Shown here: piece by piece, positions 9,577 to 18,735 of the stretch
Position numbering within the stretch: the stretch's first letter is position 1
Layout of the letters: every line of letters starts with the position of its first letter
Source: Woeseiaceae bacterium
GTDB lineage: Bacteria; Pseudomonadota; Gammaproteobacteria; Steroidobacterales; Woeseiaceae
DNA: 64,000 nt
Assembly (NCBI GenBank): GCA_021773095.1
Contig: JAJFKR010000020.1
Span: 62,001 to 126,000 of the forward strand
Direction: 5' to 3'
Notes under the pieces: model-generated
Told to the model about the DNA's origin: nothing
The model's input: only the letters and a program-made list of their open reading frames with translations
Databases searched by the model: none
Position numbers and translations under genes: made by a program

Positions 9577-9601
9577 AGATAAGGTGACAGTGACCTTATC
9601 T
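9577..9601 (-). terminator. Hairpin at the end of the ExbB/ExbD/TPR operon
   Basis: Perfect 9-base stem (AGATAAGGT at 9577-9585 with ACCTTATCT at 9593-9601) and a 7-base loop, 12 bases beyond the stop of the last gene of the operon. The T-run (TTTT) is on the plus side, so as a minus-strand terminator it is weak; it could instead protect the mRNA 3' end. Confidence 0.4.
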
Positions 9602-9612
9602 TTTGGTAGCTA

Positions 9613-10560
9613 TCAGGCTGGGAAGAAGTCGATCGGTTTGGTCGTTGTTATCGCTTCAACGTCTTTCGCTTCGAAACGGAACAGCTTGATGCGTTGCACA
9701 AGCTTTCTTTCGAGCTCTGGATTGCCGAGTTCACTCGACACGATTTCACAGAAGGACACTGCACCGTTGGGATCGATAGTCAGACGTAACACGATTTTCC
9801 CTTCCAGTGACGGGTCACGACGCAGAGCACGATTGTAGAGCGCAAAAATCGCACCTTTGTTCTTATCGAACACCAGCTCGATTTCCTCACGCGAGCGCGA
9901 TGCTTTGCCACTGGATCCTGAACGGCTTGCGCCGGCACCCGCCCGACCAATTCCGGCGACCGGACTGGCAACTCGAGTTGTATTGCGACCGGCGATTCCC
10001 GAACCACCGGTGTTGCGGCTCATATCCGCAGTGTTGATACCGCCGGACGCCGCTCCGACTTTTGATGTAATCATCGAACGTTCGTTACGCGCCGCCTCAC
10101 CGACTGAAGCCGTCAAGTCGCGATCATCAGCGACCTGCTCCAGAAGTTCATTATCGACGAGGTCAGCAAGATCCTCGGCGAATGGCATCAGTGCGGCCTG
10201 CGCCTGCTCACGAGCTATTTCCTCGCGATCAGGTTCGGGCTCTGGCTCGGGTTCCGGCTCGGGAATTTCTTCCACAACCTGCTCCGGTTCCGGGTCATCG
10301 GGCTCGGGCTCCGGTTCCTCTTCCACCACCGGTGGTGGTGGCGGAGGCAATGGTTTTTCTTCCAATAACAACTGCGCGATGCGTGGTGGAATTTCCTCAA
10401 CATCGAATGGATCGGGCTCGGGAACGGGGATGAACGGCCACACGATACTGAGTAGCGCACAGATCAGAAATATGATCCCGAGCAAGCGCTGGAATTTTTT
10501 GTCCTGGCTCTGGCCAGTTGTCCAGGGCAGGTCATACTCTCTGTAAAACGGTAAATCCAA
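9613..10560 (-). CDS. TonB/AgmX-like energy-transducing protein with AgmX/PglI C-terminal domain
   Basis: 315-residue membrane protein. A short cytoplasmic N terminus is followed by one anchor (~27-46, LLGIIFLICALLSIVWPF), a proline/glutamate-rich periplasmic spacer (~47-112, PPPPP plus repeated EPEP), a Gly/Ser-rich linker and a C-terminal domain (~225-315: FDKNKGAIFALYNRALRRDP, then LTIDPNGAVSFCEI) of the AgmX/PglI type related to TonB C-terminal domains. It is the last gene of an ExbB-ExbD-ExbD set, the position of the force-transmitting TonB/TolA partner. AgmX itself is known from Myxococcus gliding; here a role in linking an inner-membrane proton channel to the outer envelope is inferred. 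Confidence 0.8.
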   Translation of the reverse strand: MDLPFYREYDLPWTTGQSQDKKFQRLLGIIFLICALLSIVWPFIPVPEPDPFDVEEIPPRIAQLLLEEKPLPPPPPPVVEEEPEPEPDDPEPEQVVEEIPEPEPEPEPEPDREEIAREQAQAALMPFAEDLADLVDNELLEQVADDRDLTASVGEAARNERSMITSKVGAASGGINTADMSRNTGGSGIAGRNTTRVASPVAGIGRAGAGASRSGSSGKASRSREEIELVFDKNKGAIFALYNRALRRDPSLEGKIVLRLTIDPNGAVSFCEIVSSELGNPELERKLVQRIKLFRFEAKDVEAITTTKPIDFFPA

Positions 10561-10591
10561 TTCCGTGACTCCTAAGCGTCGTCCGTGTGCT

Positions 10592-11119
10592 TCACCGGGC
10601 TGCCTGAATATCGTCGAGTTCGTCAGAACTCTTCTGCAGCACGGCCAGCGAAATTTGCCCGTAATCCGATTCTGTACACGTTGCCATCACCTTCTTCAGC
10701 AAGCGGTACGGAATATCTTTGTCACCCATGATCGTCACTTCGCGACCCGCAATGTCCTCTTGCGCCTCACGGCGAAGAACACGATCGTTTTGCGATAGCA
10801 GTGCTTCGCGCAATTCGGGAATGTCGTTACCCTTTGTTGCCATGATGTCGGCGACTTTGGCAACGGGCGTACCCTGTACGATCAAATCGGTTTCTCCGAT
10901 CATGATGACGACTGTTTCCTTCGCTTTCTCTTCAGCGATCGACTCCGGCAACTGCAATTCCTTCGCATTCGGCAGTGTTTGCACATCCGATGAGTTGACG
11001 AGCAGGAAAAAAACCAGAATCGTAAAAATATCCATCAATGAGACGAGGTTCAGCGCACCAGCACCTTTGTGGCGCTTGTGGTGTTTTTCCATGCGTTTGG
11101 CACGACCGGACTTGACCAT
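10592..11119 (-). CDS. ExbD/TolR-family protein (proton-coupling Asp present)
   Basis: 175-residue ExbD/TolR-like subunit. A very basic N terminus precedes a single anchor at ~28-42 (LNLVSLMDIFTILVFFLLV), and the Asp at residue 30 corresponds to the proton-carrying Asp of ExbD. The rest is periplasmic. Its ATG shares a base with the TGA of the upstream ExbD-like gene (TGATG) behind a GGGAGGTG ribosome site, so the two subunits are translationally coupled. It presumably forms the channel with the ExbB-like protein and drives the AgmX-like protein encoded next. One of two unlike ExbD proteins in this operon. Confidence 0.9.
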   Translation of the reverse strand: MVKSGRAKRMEKHHKRHKGAGALNLVSLMDIFTILVFFLLVNSSDVQTLPNAKELQLPESIAEEKAKETVVIMIGETDLIVQGTPVAKVADIMATKGNDIPELREALLSQNDRVLRREAQEDIAGREVTIMGDKDIPYRLLKKVMATCTESDYGQISLAVLQKSSDELDDIQAAR

Positions 11120-11646
11120 CAGGCACCTCCCGCCAGAACCGGTGCATCGCCGATAGAGATATCAGGGAACAAATCAGTGCGAATGAGCGTCCGTTCGTCA
11201 CTTTCATCGGTCTCGATTTCGACAGACACGCGAACCTTATCCATGATCTGCACAAGTGTGTCGTAGGGGATTTCCTGCTCCAGCAGGATGGACGCATCCG
11301 TTTTGTCCGGATAACGCTCTTTTAATTCAGCCAGTTTGTCGCCGACAGCCTCATAGTTGTAGCCTTCATCAGTGTTCGGGTAGATACCCAACAGACCCTG
11401 GTTGCGATCACCGACTTCGATTTTGTCGGAACGCACGATGATTTCTAACTGGAACACCTGATCCTGCGGTTCCACGGGCTCAGTAGAGGAGCCTGGCAAA
11501 TTCAATTCGAGAATTGCCAATCGCGAGAACACCGCGGTAATAAGCAGGAAAGGAACCAGAATCACCATCAGGTTCATGAACGCCGTGATGTTGAGTTCAG
11601 CCGTATCGTCGTTTTGACGGCGGCGTCCTCTTCGGCCAACACTCAT
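11119..11646 (-). CDS. ExbD/TolR-family protein with Asp-to-Asn substitution in the anchor
   Basis: 175-residue ExbD/TolR-like protein. The membrane segment reads LNITAFMNLMVILVPFLLIT: the residue equivalent to the functional Asp25 of ExbD is Asn25 here. The periplasmic part is ~125 residues. It follows the ExbB-like gene by 3 bases and overlaps the second ExbD-like gene by one base. Complexes with two ExbD-type subunits, such as AglQ/AglS of Myxococcus gliding motors, are known; here one copy is probably structural or regulatory and the other carries protons. That division of labour is inference from the substitution. Confidence 0.88.
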   Translation of the reverse strand: MSVGRRGRRRQNDDTAELNITAFMNLMVILVPFLLITAVFSRLAILELNLPGSSTEPVEPQDQVFQLEIIVRSDKIEVGDRNQGLLGIYPNTDEGYNYEAVGDKLAELKERYPDKTDASILLEQEIPYDTLVQIMDKVRVSVEIETDESDERTLIRTDLFPDISIGDAPVLAGGA

Positions 11647-11649
11647 GTC

Positions 11650-12291
11650 TTATGCCCCGCTCGACTTCAGTTGACGTTCGGTCACTGCATTCAGGAACTT
11701 GACGCTGGCCATCTCAAGGCTGTCCACCAACGCATTCGTCTTGGTCTGCAGCAACGCATGGATCAGCAACAACGGAATCGCGGCCATCAGACCAAATGCC
11801 GTGGTGTTCATGGCCGTCGAAATCGATGCCGAAAGCATGTCCGCCTTGTCCGCCGGATTCGCCTCAGCTACCGCGGTAAATGCCGAAATCAAGCCGATAA
11901 TGGTCCCCAGTAAACCCAGCAGTGTCGCGATATTTGCCAGCGTCGCAATATAGTGCGTGCGCTTCTCAAGCCGCGGCAGTACTTCCATCAGGCTTTCTTC
12001 CATCGCCTTTTCGATGTCATCCCGACGGCGTGCCGATTTAACGCGGTACAGGCCGTAGGTCAGAATCGAACCGATCGCTGCCTTGGATTTCGCCGTGTGC
12101 TGCGCCGCTTCCTGGAAGTTTCCGGCCTTCAGGAAAGGCACGATTTTCTTCCACAAAGCACGATTGCTCGCACCCGACATTGTCAGGTAGGTCCAGCGCT
12201 CGATCGCAATCGCGACGCCGAAACCAAATACCAACAGGATAGGGATCATGAATGCCCCGCCATCCTGAAAAAACCGCACTATAGTGCTCAT
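11650..12291 (-). CDS. MotA/TolQ/ExbB proton channel family protein
   Basis: 213-residue inner-membrane channel subunit with three hydrophobic segments: ~12-30 (GGAFMIPILLVFGFGVAIAI), ~112-135 (IATLANIATLLGLLGTIIGL) and ~158-180 (TTAFGLMAAIPLLLIHALL). The TLLGLLGTIIGLISAF signature and downstream STAMNTTAFGLMAAIP are typical of ExbB/TolQ. It would form a pentamer around the ExbD dimer and pass protons. It is encoded immediately before the two ExbD-like genes in an operon with TPR proteins rather than with a Tol-Pal set, so it is not the housekeeping TolQ. Confidence 0.92.
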   Translation of the reverse strand: MSTIVRFFQDGGAFMIPILLVFGFGVAIAIERWTYLTMSGASNRALWKKIVPFLKAGNFQEAAQHTAKSKAAIGSILTYGLYRVKSARRRDDIEKAMEESLMEVLPRLEKRTHYIATLANIATLLGLLGTIIGLISAFTAVAEANPADKADMLSASISTAMNTTAFGLMAAIPLLLIHALLQTKTNALVDSLEMASVKFLNAVTERQLKSSGA

Positions 12292-12339
12292 TTGTCTGCT
12301 CCTCTAAAAACAGTCTTTGTTCGCGCGTAAGACGCGCTC

Positions 12340-12804
12340 CTACTCTTCGCTGTACAGGTCGTCGTAATAATCGACCTGCCTTAAAAACTCTTCTCTGTCG
12401 ATGGGTGCCAGCACCTCATCGAGCAATGTGTTAACGGGCCTGCCCATCAAGTCTCCCGGGTCGGCTTTCTGCCAGGGCACGATGTACATGACCGTTGGCA
12501 ACTCCTGATTGCCCGTAATCTCAGTACGACTCAGTTCAATCGAATCCATGACCCGATTACCGGTCGTGCGCCGCGTAATATCGTTACCGCTCGCCGACGT
12601 ATCAACCGCAGGACCGATATCATCCGCAGCAACCTCGCTCGAATCAGCAGTCTCAGAATCCGTCGCAGCCGACGTATCCACCGCCGGTCCAAACTCTTCC
12701 AGCTCTTCTTGTGCCATCGCTGCGAACGCGAGCAGCAACAGGGTGGGCAAAACTACCGTTCCGAATACCTGGTTGCCTGTTTTTGCATTTGTATTCAAGA
12801 CCAT
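12340..12804 (-). CDS. Conserved exported protein of the ExbB/TPR operon
   Basis: 154-residue protein from the ATG at 12804, which shares a base with the TGA of the upstream TPR lipoprotein (TGATG). It begins with a signal peptide (about 1-30, core VVLPTLLLLAFAAMAQ). An acidic low-complexity region carries two copies of a GPAVDTSA motif (about 39-46 and 65-72), and the C-terminal ~70 residues look folded (VMYIVPWQKADPGDL, then LDEVLAPIDREEFLRQVDYY). I do not recognise the family. Its place between a TPR lipoprotein and the channel genes suggests a periplasmic accessory part of the same complex. Confidence 0.7.
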   Translation of the reverse strand: MVLNTNAKTGNQVFGTVVLPTLLLLAFAAMAQEELEEFGPAVDTSAATDSETADSSEVAADDIGPAVDTSASGNDITRRTTGNRVMDSIELSRTEITGNQELPTVMYIVPWQKADPGDLMGRPVNTLLDEVLAPIDREEFLRQVDYYDDLYSEE

Positions 12805-13469
12805 CAGTCCGCCACGTTTGCCGTACGCTGATTCGCCGCCACGCGACGAGTCAGATCCGCAATCCACCTCGCAACCTGTTTGTCTTCACCGACGAGTGAC
12901 TGGTAGGTCTGGAAGTGTTGCAACGCCAAATCCAGACGCTGCAAATACAGTTCATTTAGAACACCCAGGTTGTAGTGTGCCAAGGCGTACTCAGGTGAGA
13001 CTGTGACGGCCTTCAAATAAGCGGCTTCTGCCTCCAGAAATTTGCCATTTCTGCGAAGTAGCATGCCCAATTGGTTCAAAGCAGCCGGATGATTCGGCTC
13101 CAGAGCCAATGCGTCATCAATTGACGCTCGGGCGGCGTCATCGTTGCCGTTGCTGGAATGGATAATAGCGAGGTTGACGTGCGCACCCGGATAGTCCGGA
13201 TATTGCAGCAAGAACTCCTTGAATCTGAGCTCTGCGTCGACAAAGTCTCCTCCGGCCATTGACGCCGCGGCCTGCTCGAATAGCGTCAGGACGGCGGGTG
13301 GAATGGCGGGCAGAAGTTCATCATCCTTTGGTGTAGCGTCAGTCCGACTGTTCGCCTCTGACCCACCTGAACTCTTGATCCCTGCTGAACCGCCACAGCC
13401 GGCAAAAACCAGCAGTGCCAGAATGAGGGCAAGCCGTGGTGCCTTATCAGTAAAGCGCTGTAACAACAT
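12804..13469 (-). CDS. TPR-repeat outer-envelope lipoprotein
   Basis: 221-residue lipoprotein: a lipobox LVFAGC gives Cys25 as the acylated residue. After a Ser/Asp-rich linker there are about four tetratricopeptide repeats (~60-200), e.g. AHVNLAIIHSSNGNDDAA, AALNQLGMLLRRNGKFLEA and ALAHYNLGVLNELYLQRLDL. TPR lipoproteins of this kind scaffold envelope complexes. The start overlaps the end of the 944-residue TPR gene by 23 bases and has an AGAGGAG ribosome site, so the overlap is real. It is the smallest of three TPR proteins in the operon. Confidence 0.85.
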   Translation of the reverse strand: MLLQRFTDKAPRLALILALLVFAGCGGSAGIKSSGGSEANSRTDATPKDDELLPAIPPAVLTLFEQAAASMAGGDFVDAELRFKEFLLQYPDYPGAHVNLAIIHSSNGNDDAARASIDDALALEPNHPAALNQLGMLLRRNGKFLEAEAAYLKAVTVSPEYALAHYNLGVLNELYLQRLDLALQHFQTYQSLVGEDKQVARWIADLTRRVAANQRTANVAD

Positions 13470-16281
13470 CTTCGCTGCGCTCCTCTTTCGCGTATCGTGC
13501 TGGCATCAAACGGGCCAGTCGCTCAAAACTTCGTTGTACCCATTCGTCGTAGACGCCATCGGGCGCCCGCTTGGCGTTCGCCTTGTGCAAATCGATTGCC
13601 TTTTCCTCAAATGGAAAGGCCTGCTCCTCGAGCAGTATTTCGTATTGCTCAAGAGCGTCTGCCTCGAGCTCGGCAGGCCGGTCGGAGTCCATAAGATCAG
13701 CACTGAACTGCTCGTAGACCTCGCCCAGGCGGAAAGTCGCCGCCGTCGTGACCTCTGCCACACCGTAATCCGCCGCACCGGTGTACGCCGAAATAACGTC
13801 TTCCATGAGTTCTTTTTTCAATTTCAGACTGTCGGCGAGCGGCTGCGTCAATTTCACGACCTGAAAACGTCGCCTTACCGGCTCAGCCAGTTCCAGAGTC
13901 GCCTTGGCCGCGAGGAATCGCGTACGATCCGAGCGCTGGGCACCCGCCGTTGCGTCCACTTGAATGAGTTCCTCAAGGCGCGCGATGACTGCATTGTCGT
14001 CACCTGCCTGTCGCGCGATTTCCAGTAAGCGGAATCTCGCCTCTATGGATTCGCTCATCGGATTCGGATATCGCGCCAGTATATTATTCAACACGCGTTG
14101 TTCACTGGACACCGTGCCCGTTCCGTTATAAAGCTCGGAAGCCTTCCAAAGCGCTTCGCGACGTATATCGTCAGTACTCGAATCGGTATCAGCAATACGC
14201 TCAAATTCGGCGGCCGCCTGTCCGGACCTGCCAGCCTCAAGGTAGGTCACGGCCAGCTTCTGTGTAACGTCGTCGGCGAATTCACTATCCGGGTAATCCG
14301 ATCTGAATTTTTCGAGAACGCCCGATGCCCGGTCCCAGGCCTGCAGATTGATCAATGCTGCTGCGGCATCGTACTCAGCCGTCGCCCGTATATCGGAATC
14401 AGGCACCGCCTGTCCCAGTCGGGTGAAATGCGTGACCGCCGTTTCCAGATCACCGCGGTCGCGCGCCATCTCACCTTGCTTGTAGATGGACGATGCAATG
14501 CGATCCTTGATGCCCTGTTGAGCCTCAAGATCATCGCCTGGCGTAAAGTTTCGCAAGCTGTAATACGAGACTTCTGCGACAGCGAAATTTTGCAGATCAA
14601 ACTGTGAGTGCGCTATAACCGTCCACGCCGTTCGCAACAGCTTGGCGTCAACCGCTGGTTGTTTGGCAACCACCGCCTCGCCCACAGCAATCGCGAGATC
14701 AAACTGATTTTGCCGAAACAGGTCCTCGGCAACAGTCGTCAATACAGCGCCTGACTCCGGATGGCCGGGATAGGTGTCCGCGAACTTGAGGGCACTGTCG
14801 AGGTATTCTGCATGCCACTGATCTCGCGCTGAACCATCGAGTGACTTTTCATGCTCGCGATACGCCAGTATTGCAGCGTAGCCAGCTTCCGCTGATTTCT
14901 CATGCGGCTCGTATTCGTAAGCCGTGCGTACGTATTCGACGGTCGCCGCCTGATAGTCCTCGCTCTCAAACAGAATTTCCGCCAACAGGAAATTGGTGTT
15001 CGCGCTGTCTGCCTCACCCGGAAAATAGGCGAGATACTTCCGATACCAGTTCGCAGCTTCCCGATAATCACTGATCTCGCCGTCTTTTTGTGCCTCAGCA
15101 TGGTAATACTGCGCAAGGTCCATAAGGTTGGCCTTCAGGTGCAGCGCAACCTCGTTATTGCTTTCCCTCGGGTTTCGCACCCAGAACTCACCGTCCATGC
15201 CGTAGCGTTCAACAAAATCCTTTTTGCCTTCGAGAACCAGACTTGGAAAACCACCCTGCTTATAAGCCTCGATAGCTTCGACTTGAAGTAATGGTGCTTT
15301 CGCGTGATACGGATCGTGTTCGACGAACGCTTCGTAAGTAATGGCGGCGTCCTGAAAGCGTTCCTTTTCGAGATACAGATCGCCAAGATTGCGGTAGATG
15401 ACGTAGCTGTAGTGTGGATTTCCACGGCCGGCGAGGAATGTGTCGATGCTGGCAGCACCCTCCATGTAGGAGAAGCTGATGCTCAGGACGCGAAACGTAT
15501 CTTCAACCAGTTCACGTTCTGCTCGTTTGAGAACTTGCAGGCGTTGCCCGCCTTCGTCGATTTCGATGTCGCCGATCTTGCGATCAAGCAATTCGAAAAA
15601 CGGACCCAAACTGTCTTCGTGCCAGGCGAGCTTGAATTGCGACCAACCCAGCTTGTAAAGAGACTGTTCATAAAAGCGTGATGCCTCGCCGTATTTGACG
15701 ACATCCTGATAGGCCGCCTCCGAATCGTTGTAGCGTTTGCGCAGGAACAACATTTCGCCGCGCCGAAATTGCACTTCATCAATAAGCAAAGTATCGGGGT
15801 ACTTGCCGATAATCTCATCGAGAACTTCGAGCGCCGCGTCCGTGCGACCGCCAATCTCATAAGCACGGGCCAATTGATACAAAACCGTATCATTGCGCCG
15901 GTAATCGGGGTACGCCTCAAGCAATTGTTGATAAAGGCCCACCGCATTGTTGAATCCCGTGTGATCGAGGGCATCGATATTTTGTACCAGCTGCTCCGCT
16001 TCGGTAGCCTCAAGTTCGAGGTCTCCAAGGCGTCGCATAGCCTCCGCCCGCAGTTCGGGATCGTCCGATACCAAATCAAGGAACGCCCGATAGTTTTCGC
16101 GCGCGAGATTAGAACTACCGAGAATGACTTTACCCGGCCGGATATTTATCTGTTTTTTTTCAAGACTCTTAATCGTGTCCTTTTCTTTTACGCGTGCAGC
16201 ATCCGCAGGCACTGTCGCTAGCGACAATCCCAGCAACATAGTCAGGATTGTTACCGCCATAAGAACGGGACGAAGAGTCAC
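13447..16281 (-). CDS. Large exported TPR protein (944 aa)
   Basis: 944-residue protein with a signal peptide (~1-28, LGLSLATVPADAA) and tetratricopeptide-like helical repeats along almost its whole length. Clear units include FNNAVGLYQQLLEAYPDYRR, VLYQLARAYEIGGRTDAALE, FRRGEMLFLRKRYNDSEAAY, YRNLGDLYLEKERFQDAAIT and TNFLLAEILFESEDYQAATV. This architecture resembles YbgF/BamD-type and gliding-motility (Glt) TPR scaffolds of the periplasm or outer membrane. It overlaps the preceding 625-residue gene by 4 bases (ATGA). I infer a large periplasmic scaffold for the ExbB/ExbD/AgmX-like motor; no enzymatic motif is visible. Confidence 0.82.
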   Translation of the reverse strand: MTLRPVLMAVTILTMLLGLSLATVPADAARVKEKDTIKSLEKKQINIRPGKVILGSSNLARENYRAFLDLVSDDPELRAEAMRRLGDLELEATEAEQLVQNIDALDHTGFNNAVGLYQQLLEAYPDYRRNDTVLYQLARAYEIGGRTDAALEVLDEIIGKYPDTLLIDEVQFRRGEMLFLRKRYNDSEAAYQDVVKYGEASRFYEQSLYKLGWSQFKLAWHEDSLGPFFELLDRKIGDIEIDEGGQRLQVLKRAERELVEDTFRVLSISFSYMEGAASIDTFLAGRGNPHYSYVIYRNLGDLYLEKERFQDAAITYEAFVEHDPYHAKAPLLQVEAIEAYKQGGFPSLVLEGKKDFVERYGMDGEFWVRNPRESNNEVALHLKANLMDLAQYYHAEAQKDGEISDYREAANWYRKYLAYFPGEADSANTNFLLAEILFESEDYQAATVEYVRTAYEYEPHEKSAEAGYAAILAYREHEKSLDGSARDQWHAEYLDSALKFADTYPGHPESGAVLTTVAEDLFRQNQFDLAIAVGEAVVAKQPAVDAKLLRTAWTVIAHSQFDLQNFAVAEVSYYSLRNFTPGDDLEAQQGIKDRIASSIYKQGEMARDRGDLETAVTHFTRLGQAVPDSDIRATAEYDAAAALINLQAWDRASGVLEKFRSDYPDSEFADDVTQKLAVTYLEAGRSGQAAAEFERIADTDSSTDDIRREALWKASELYNGTGTVSSEQRVLNNILARYPNPMSESIEARFRLLEIARQAGDDNAVIARLEELIQVDATAGAQRSDRTRFLAAKATLELAEPVRRRFQVVKLTQPLADSLKLKKELMEDVISAYTGAADYGVAEVTTAATFRLGEVYEQFSADLMDSDRPAELEADALEQYEILLEEQAFPFEEKAIDLHKANAKRAPDGVYDEWVQRSFERLARLMPARYAKEERSEDVVTALY

Positions 16282-18155
16282 TGCGCTTCCTCCCCTTCCG
16301 TCGCCGCAACATCGTAAATTGCCGCGAGTGCAAAGCGGGCCTGCACAGTGTAGATATCCAGGCGTTGTTTTTGTGCCTGCAATTCACCCACAGCAATTTC
16401 CTGCAAGAAATTACGCTGCTCGGCAAGCGCGCCATCAACTCGCGTCTTCATGCCGTCGATGCGAGGCCCGAGGCCATAAACTCGTTCACTTAGCTGGGCA
16501 AATCGCAGCGGCTCATTGCGCATTGTTTCATCAATCTGCCGGCGTGAGCGTTGTGTGGCTACCAATGATTCACCGGCATCATTGAGATTGCGGCGGATGC
16601 GCCACAGACGATCTTTGAAGTCACGTTCGAGCTGCCATTGCAGCACACCTTTCAGTAATTGTATTTTTTCGCGTACCTCTTCGGCCTCCGGAATATCTGC
16701 ACGCAATGCTGGCGTACTTTCGAGACCCGCAATCTCCCCCCACATCTCGAACTCGGAGGGCGTCGCCAACGCTAGCCAGTCGTGGCTGTCTTCGATGTTA
16801 TTCAGAGTCGAATCGAATTCGAGTTTTTGATCGACCATGCCGTCAAGATCAGCACGAGCCAGTGCACCTTCCACGCGTGGCAGGCGCTCATCATAGGCTT
16901 GTTTTCGTGTCTCCAGCATATTGCCGTATACGTCGATACTGCCTTGCCAGTCTTCAAGATTCTTACCCAGGTACGTCAGGTCACGGAAATTCTTTAGGCC
17001 TTCCTGAAACTCGTGAGTGGCAAGCAGGTGAAACAGGTAGCGGGCCTCCGGGCCTTCCGGTAATTCCTGCAGCTGCCAGTACCATCCAGTGCTATCGAGC
17101 GGGTCGGTCAACAGAAACTCATCAAACATTTCGCCCGACTCGATATGAGCGATCGTTCGATCCAGGCGATTGATTTCCTCGTAAAACGCTTCGATAGCAT
17201 TCAAATAATGATCGGCCGCCTGGCTAATAGACTCCAGCTTCGCCAGTCCATAAGGGATCGCCAGCATCGACTCCTGTACTGCGGAGTCGAGCAGATCGCG
17301 GCCCCGCAATTCCATCCACGGTACCAGGGCGCGGCGATAGTTTTCCATTTCAGCATCAGCCCAACCAACACCCAGCAACGCTTTGTTCGAAAACGGCCCT
17401 TCCAGTCGGACGCGTTGCAACGGTAGCTTGGCCGCTGCCGGTTGACCGTCTTGTAGCAACGCATAGCCCAGTGCGAGGTTCGCTTTGTCCCGCAATGCCG
17501 TCAGCTCATCGTTAAAAGGATTCAGGCTGCCCAGATCATCAAGTAATGCCTGTGCTTCAGCAACCCGCCCACTGCGCACTAACGCGACACCAACATTGAA
17601 TTTGGCATAACTCGCCCATTCGGTCCTGCCCTTCCAGTCTTGAAGAAGACTGATCGCGCCGTCGTAATTGCCCCCGTCGATCAGGACTTGAGCCTGCAAC
17701 ATGAGCGCTTCGCGCTGCAGATTATCCGGCAACTCTCCCTCGACAAGACTGAGCGCATGCAGTGATTTATCGAGGTAACCGCGCTGATACCAGATTTTGG
17801 CAAGAAAAAACCACGTGCGGTCGCGGATTTCGGTTGAGACATTATCCGCCAACATACGTTCGAATATCGCGGCCGCTTCAAGATGGTGACCATAGGACAG
17901 ATATAGACCGCCGAGCAACAACTCGGCATCTTCAGCATGGTCGTCGAGTTGCTGCTGTTGCTTGGCGGCCAGCAATCTTACGATAGCGGGAAAATAATCT
18001 TCCTGATAAAAATAGAACAAGACCTCACCGTACTGTGGATCCTGAACAACGATCGAATCGCTCTTTGCCGTGGCCGCATACGCCACTGGTACCACTAGCA
18101 CCAACAGAACTAATAGACGGCAGATGAAACGAGTTATAGAGCAGCCTCGGAGCAA
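16278..18155 (-). CDS. Exported TPR/coiled-coil protein (625 aa)
   Basis: 625-residue protein from a TTG start whose GGGAG ribosome site overlaps the end of the preceding gene. A signal peptide (~1-28, LLVLLVLVVPVAYA) is followed by TPR-like repeats (~40-290, e.g. AELLLGGLYLSYGHHLEAAA, FFLAKIWYQRGYLDKSLHAL) and a long helical, probably coiled-coil C-terminal half rich in Glu/Arg/Leu. No family name can be given with confidence. It precedes and overlaps the 944-residue TPR gene, and both probably build one periplasmic assembly with the proton-channel proteins encoded downstream. Confidence 0.75.
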   Translation of the reverse strand: MLRGCSITRFICRLLVLLVLVVPVAYAATAKSDSIVVQDPQYGEVLFYFYQEDYFPAIVRLLAAKQQQQLDDHAEDAELLLGGLYLSYGHHLEAAAIFERMLADNVSTEIRDRTWFFLAKIWYQRGYLDKSLHALSLVEGELPDNLQREALMLQAQVLIDGGNYDGAISLLQDWKGRTEWASYAKFNVGVALVRSGRVAEAQALLDDLGSLNPFNDELTALRDKANLALGYALLQDGQPAAAKLPLQRVRLEGPFSNKALLGVGWADAEMENYRRALVPWMELRGRDLLDSAVQESMLAIPYGLAKLESISQAADHYLNAIEAFYEEINRLDRTIAHIESGEMFDEFLLTDPLDSTGWYWQLQELPEGPEARYLFHLLATHEFQEGLKNFRDLTYLGKNLEDWQGSIDVYGNMLETRKQAYDERLPRVEGALARADLDGMVDQKLEFDSTLNNIEDSHDWLALATPSEFEMWGEIAGLESTPALRADIPEAEEVREKIQLLKGVLQWQLERDFKDRLWRIRRNLNDAGESLVATQRSRRQIDETMRNEPLRFAQLSERVYGLGPRIDGMKTRVDGALAEQRNFLQEIAVGELQAQKQRLDIYTVQARFALAAIYDVAATEGEEAQ

Positions 18156-18159
18156 AAAA

Positions 18160-18705
18160 TCACTCCCACTCTTTGATGACGAATTCGGGTTGTTGCTTCT
18201 TCACGCGATCCGTAATTTCCAACTCGACATACTTCGCGCCGATTCCTTTACTGAAATTCAACGTGGCGCCGCGCCGATAATCGCGAGTATGCGGTCCCTT
18301 ACCCGTGAAGATGGCGATCAACTCATGATCGCCCGTCTTCAGGTTTGCCATATGCACACGCTGCACGCCACCACGAATGAGTGCCTCCGCTTCGCGGGCT
18401 GTGTACAGGTAGTTGGCCACTTCCTTGCCGTCGATCCTGATATTGACTGAATCCAGTTCGAAGTATTCGCCGACATCCATGGAAATGAAAAAAGCGACTT
18501 GCGAGTTAGCGGGAAACAGCAATTCTTCTTCGAGCAGAAATAAATCTCTGTTGAGGTCCAGCACTTCCTTTTTTAGTGTCTGCACATCCCGGTCGATGCT
18601 GCGAAAAGCCTCGCGGGACTCCGCTTCGTCGCCATCCTGCGCCACCGTGACCGTGCTAAGTGCAAGCGTCAATACGGTGATCAGACTGATCAATGTTTTT
18701 GTCAC
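18160..18705 (-). CDS. Exported protein of unknown function
   Basis: 181-residue protein with a signal peptide (~1-22, ending TVTVAQ). A short predicted coiled coil follows (~28-60: REAFRSIDRDVQTLKKEVLD, LNRDLFLLEEELLF), and then a beta-rich domain (~65-181) with the motifs FFISMDVGEYFELDSVNI, RIDGKEVANYLYT and GDHELIAIFTGKG. The domain pattern (a lipid- or ligand-binding beta sandwich with GVQRVHMANLKTGDHEL) resembles PEGA-like or carbohydrate-regulating beta folds, but this is weak. It is the second gene of the operon, between TlpA and the TPR proteins, so a periplasmic partner of that complex is the best guess. Confidence 0.7.
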   Translation of the reverse strand: MTKTLISLITVLTLALSTVTVAQDGDEAESREAFRSIDRDVQTLKKEVLDLNRDLFLLEEELLFPANSQVAFFISMDVGEYFELDSVNIRIDGKEVANYLYTAREAEALIRGGVQRVHMANLKTGDHELIAIFTGKGPHTRDYRRGATLNFSKGIGAKYVELEITDRVKKQQPEFVIKEWE

Positions 18706-18735
18706 TATCTATTCTCCTGCCGACAAGTGCTTTCG

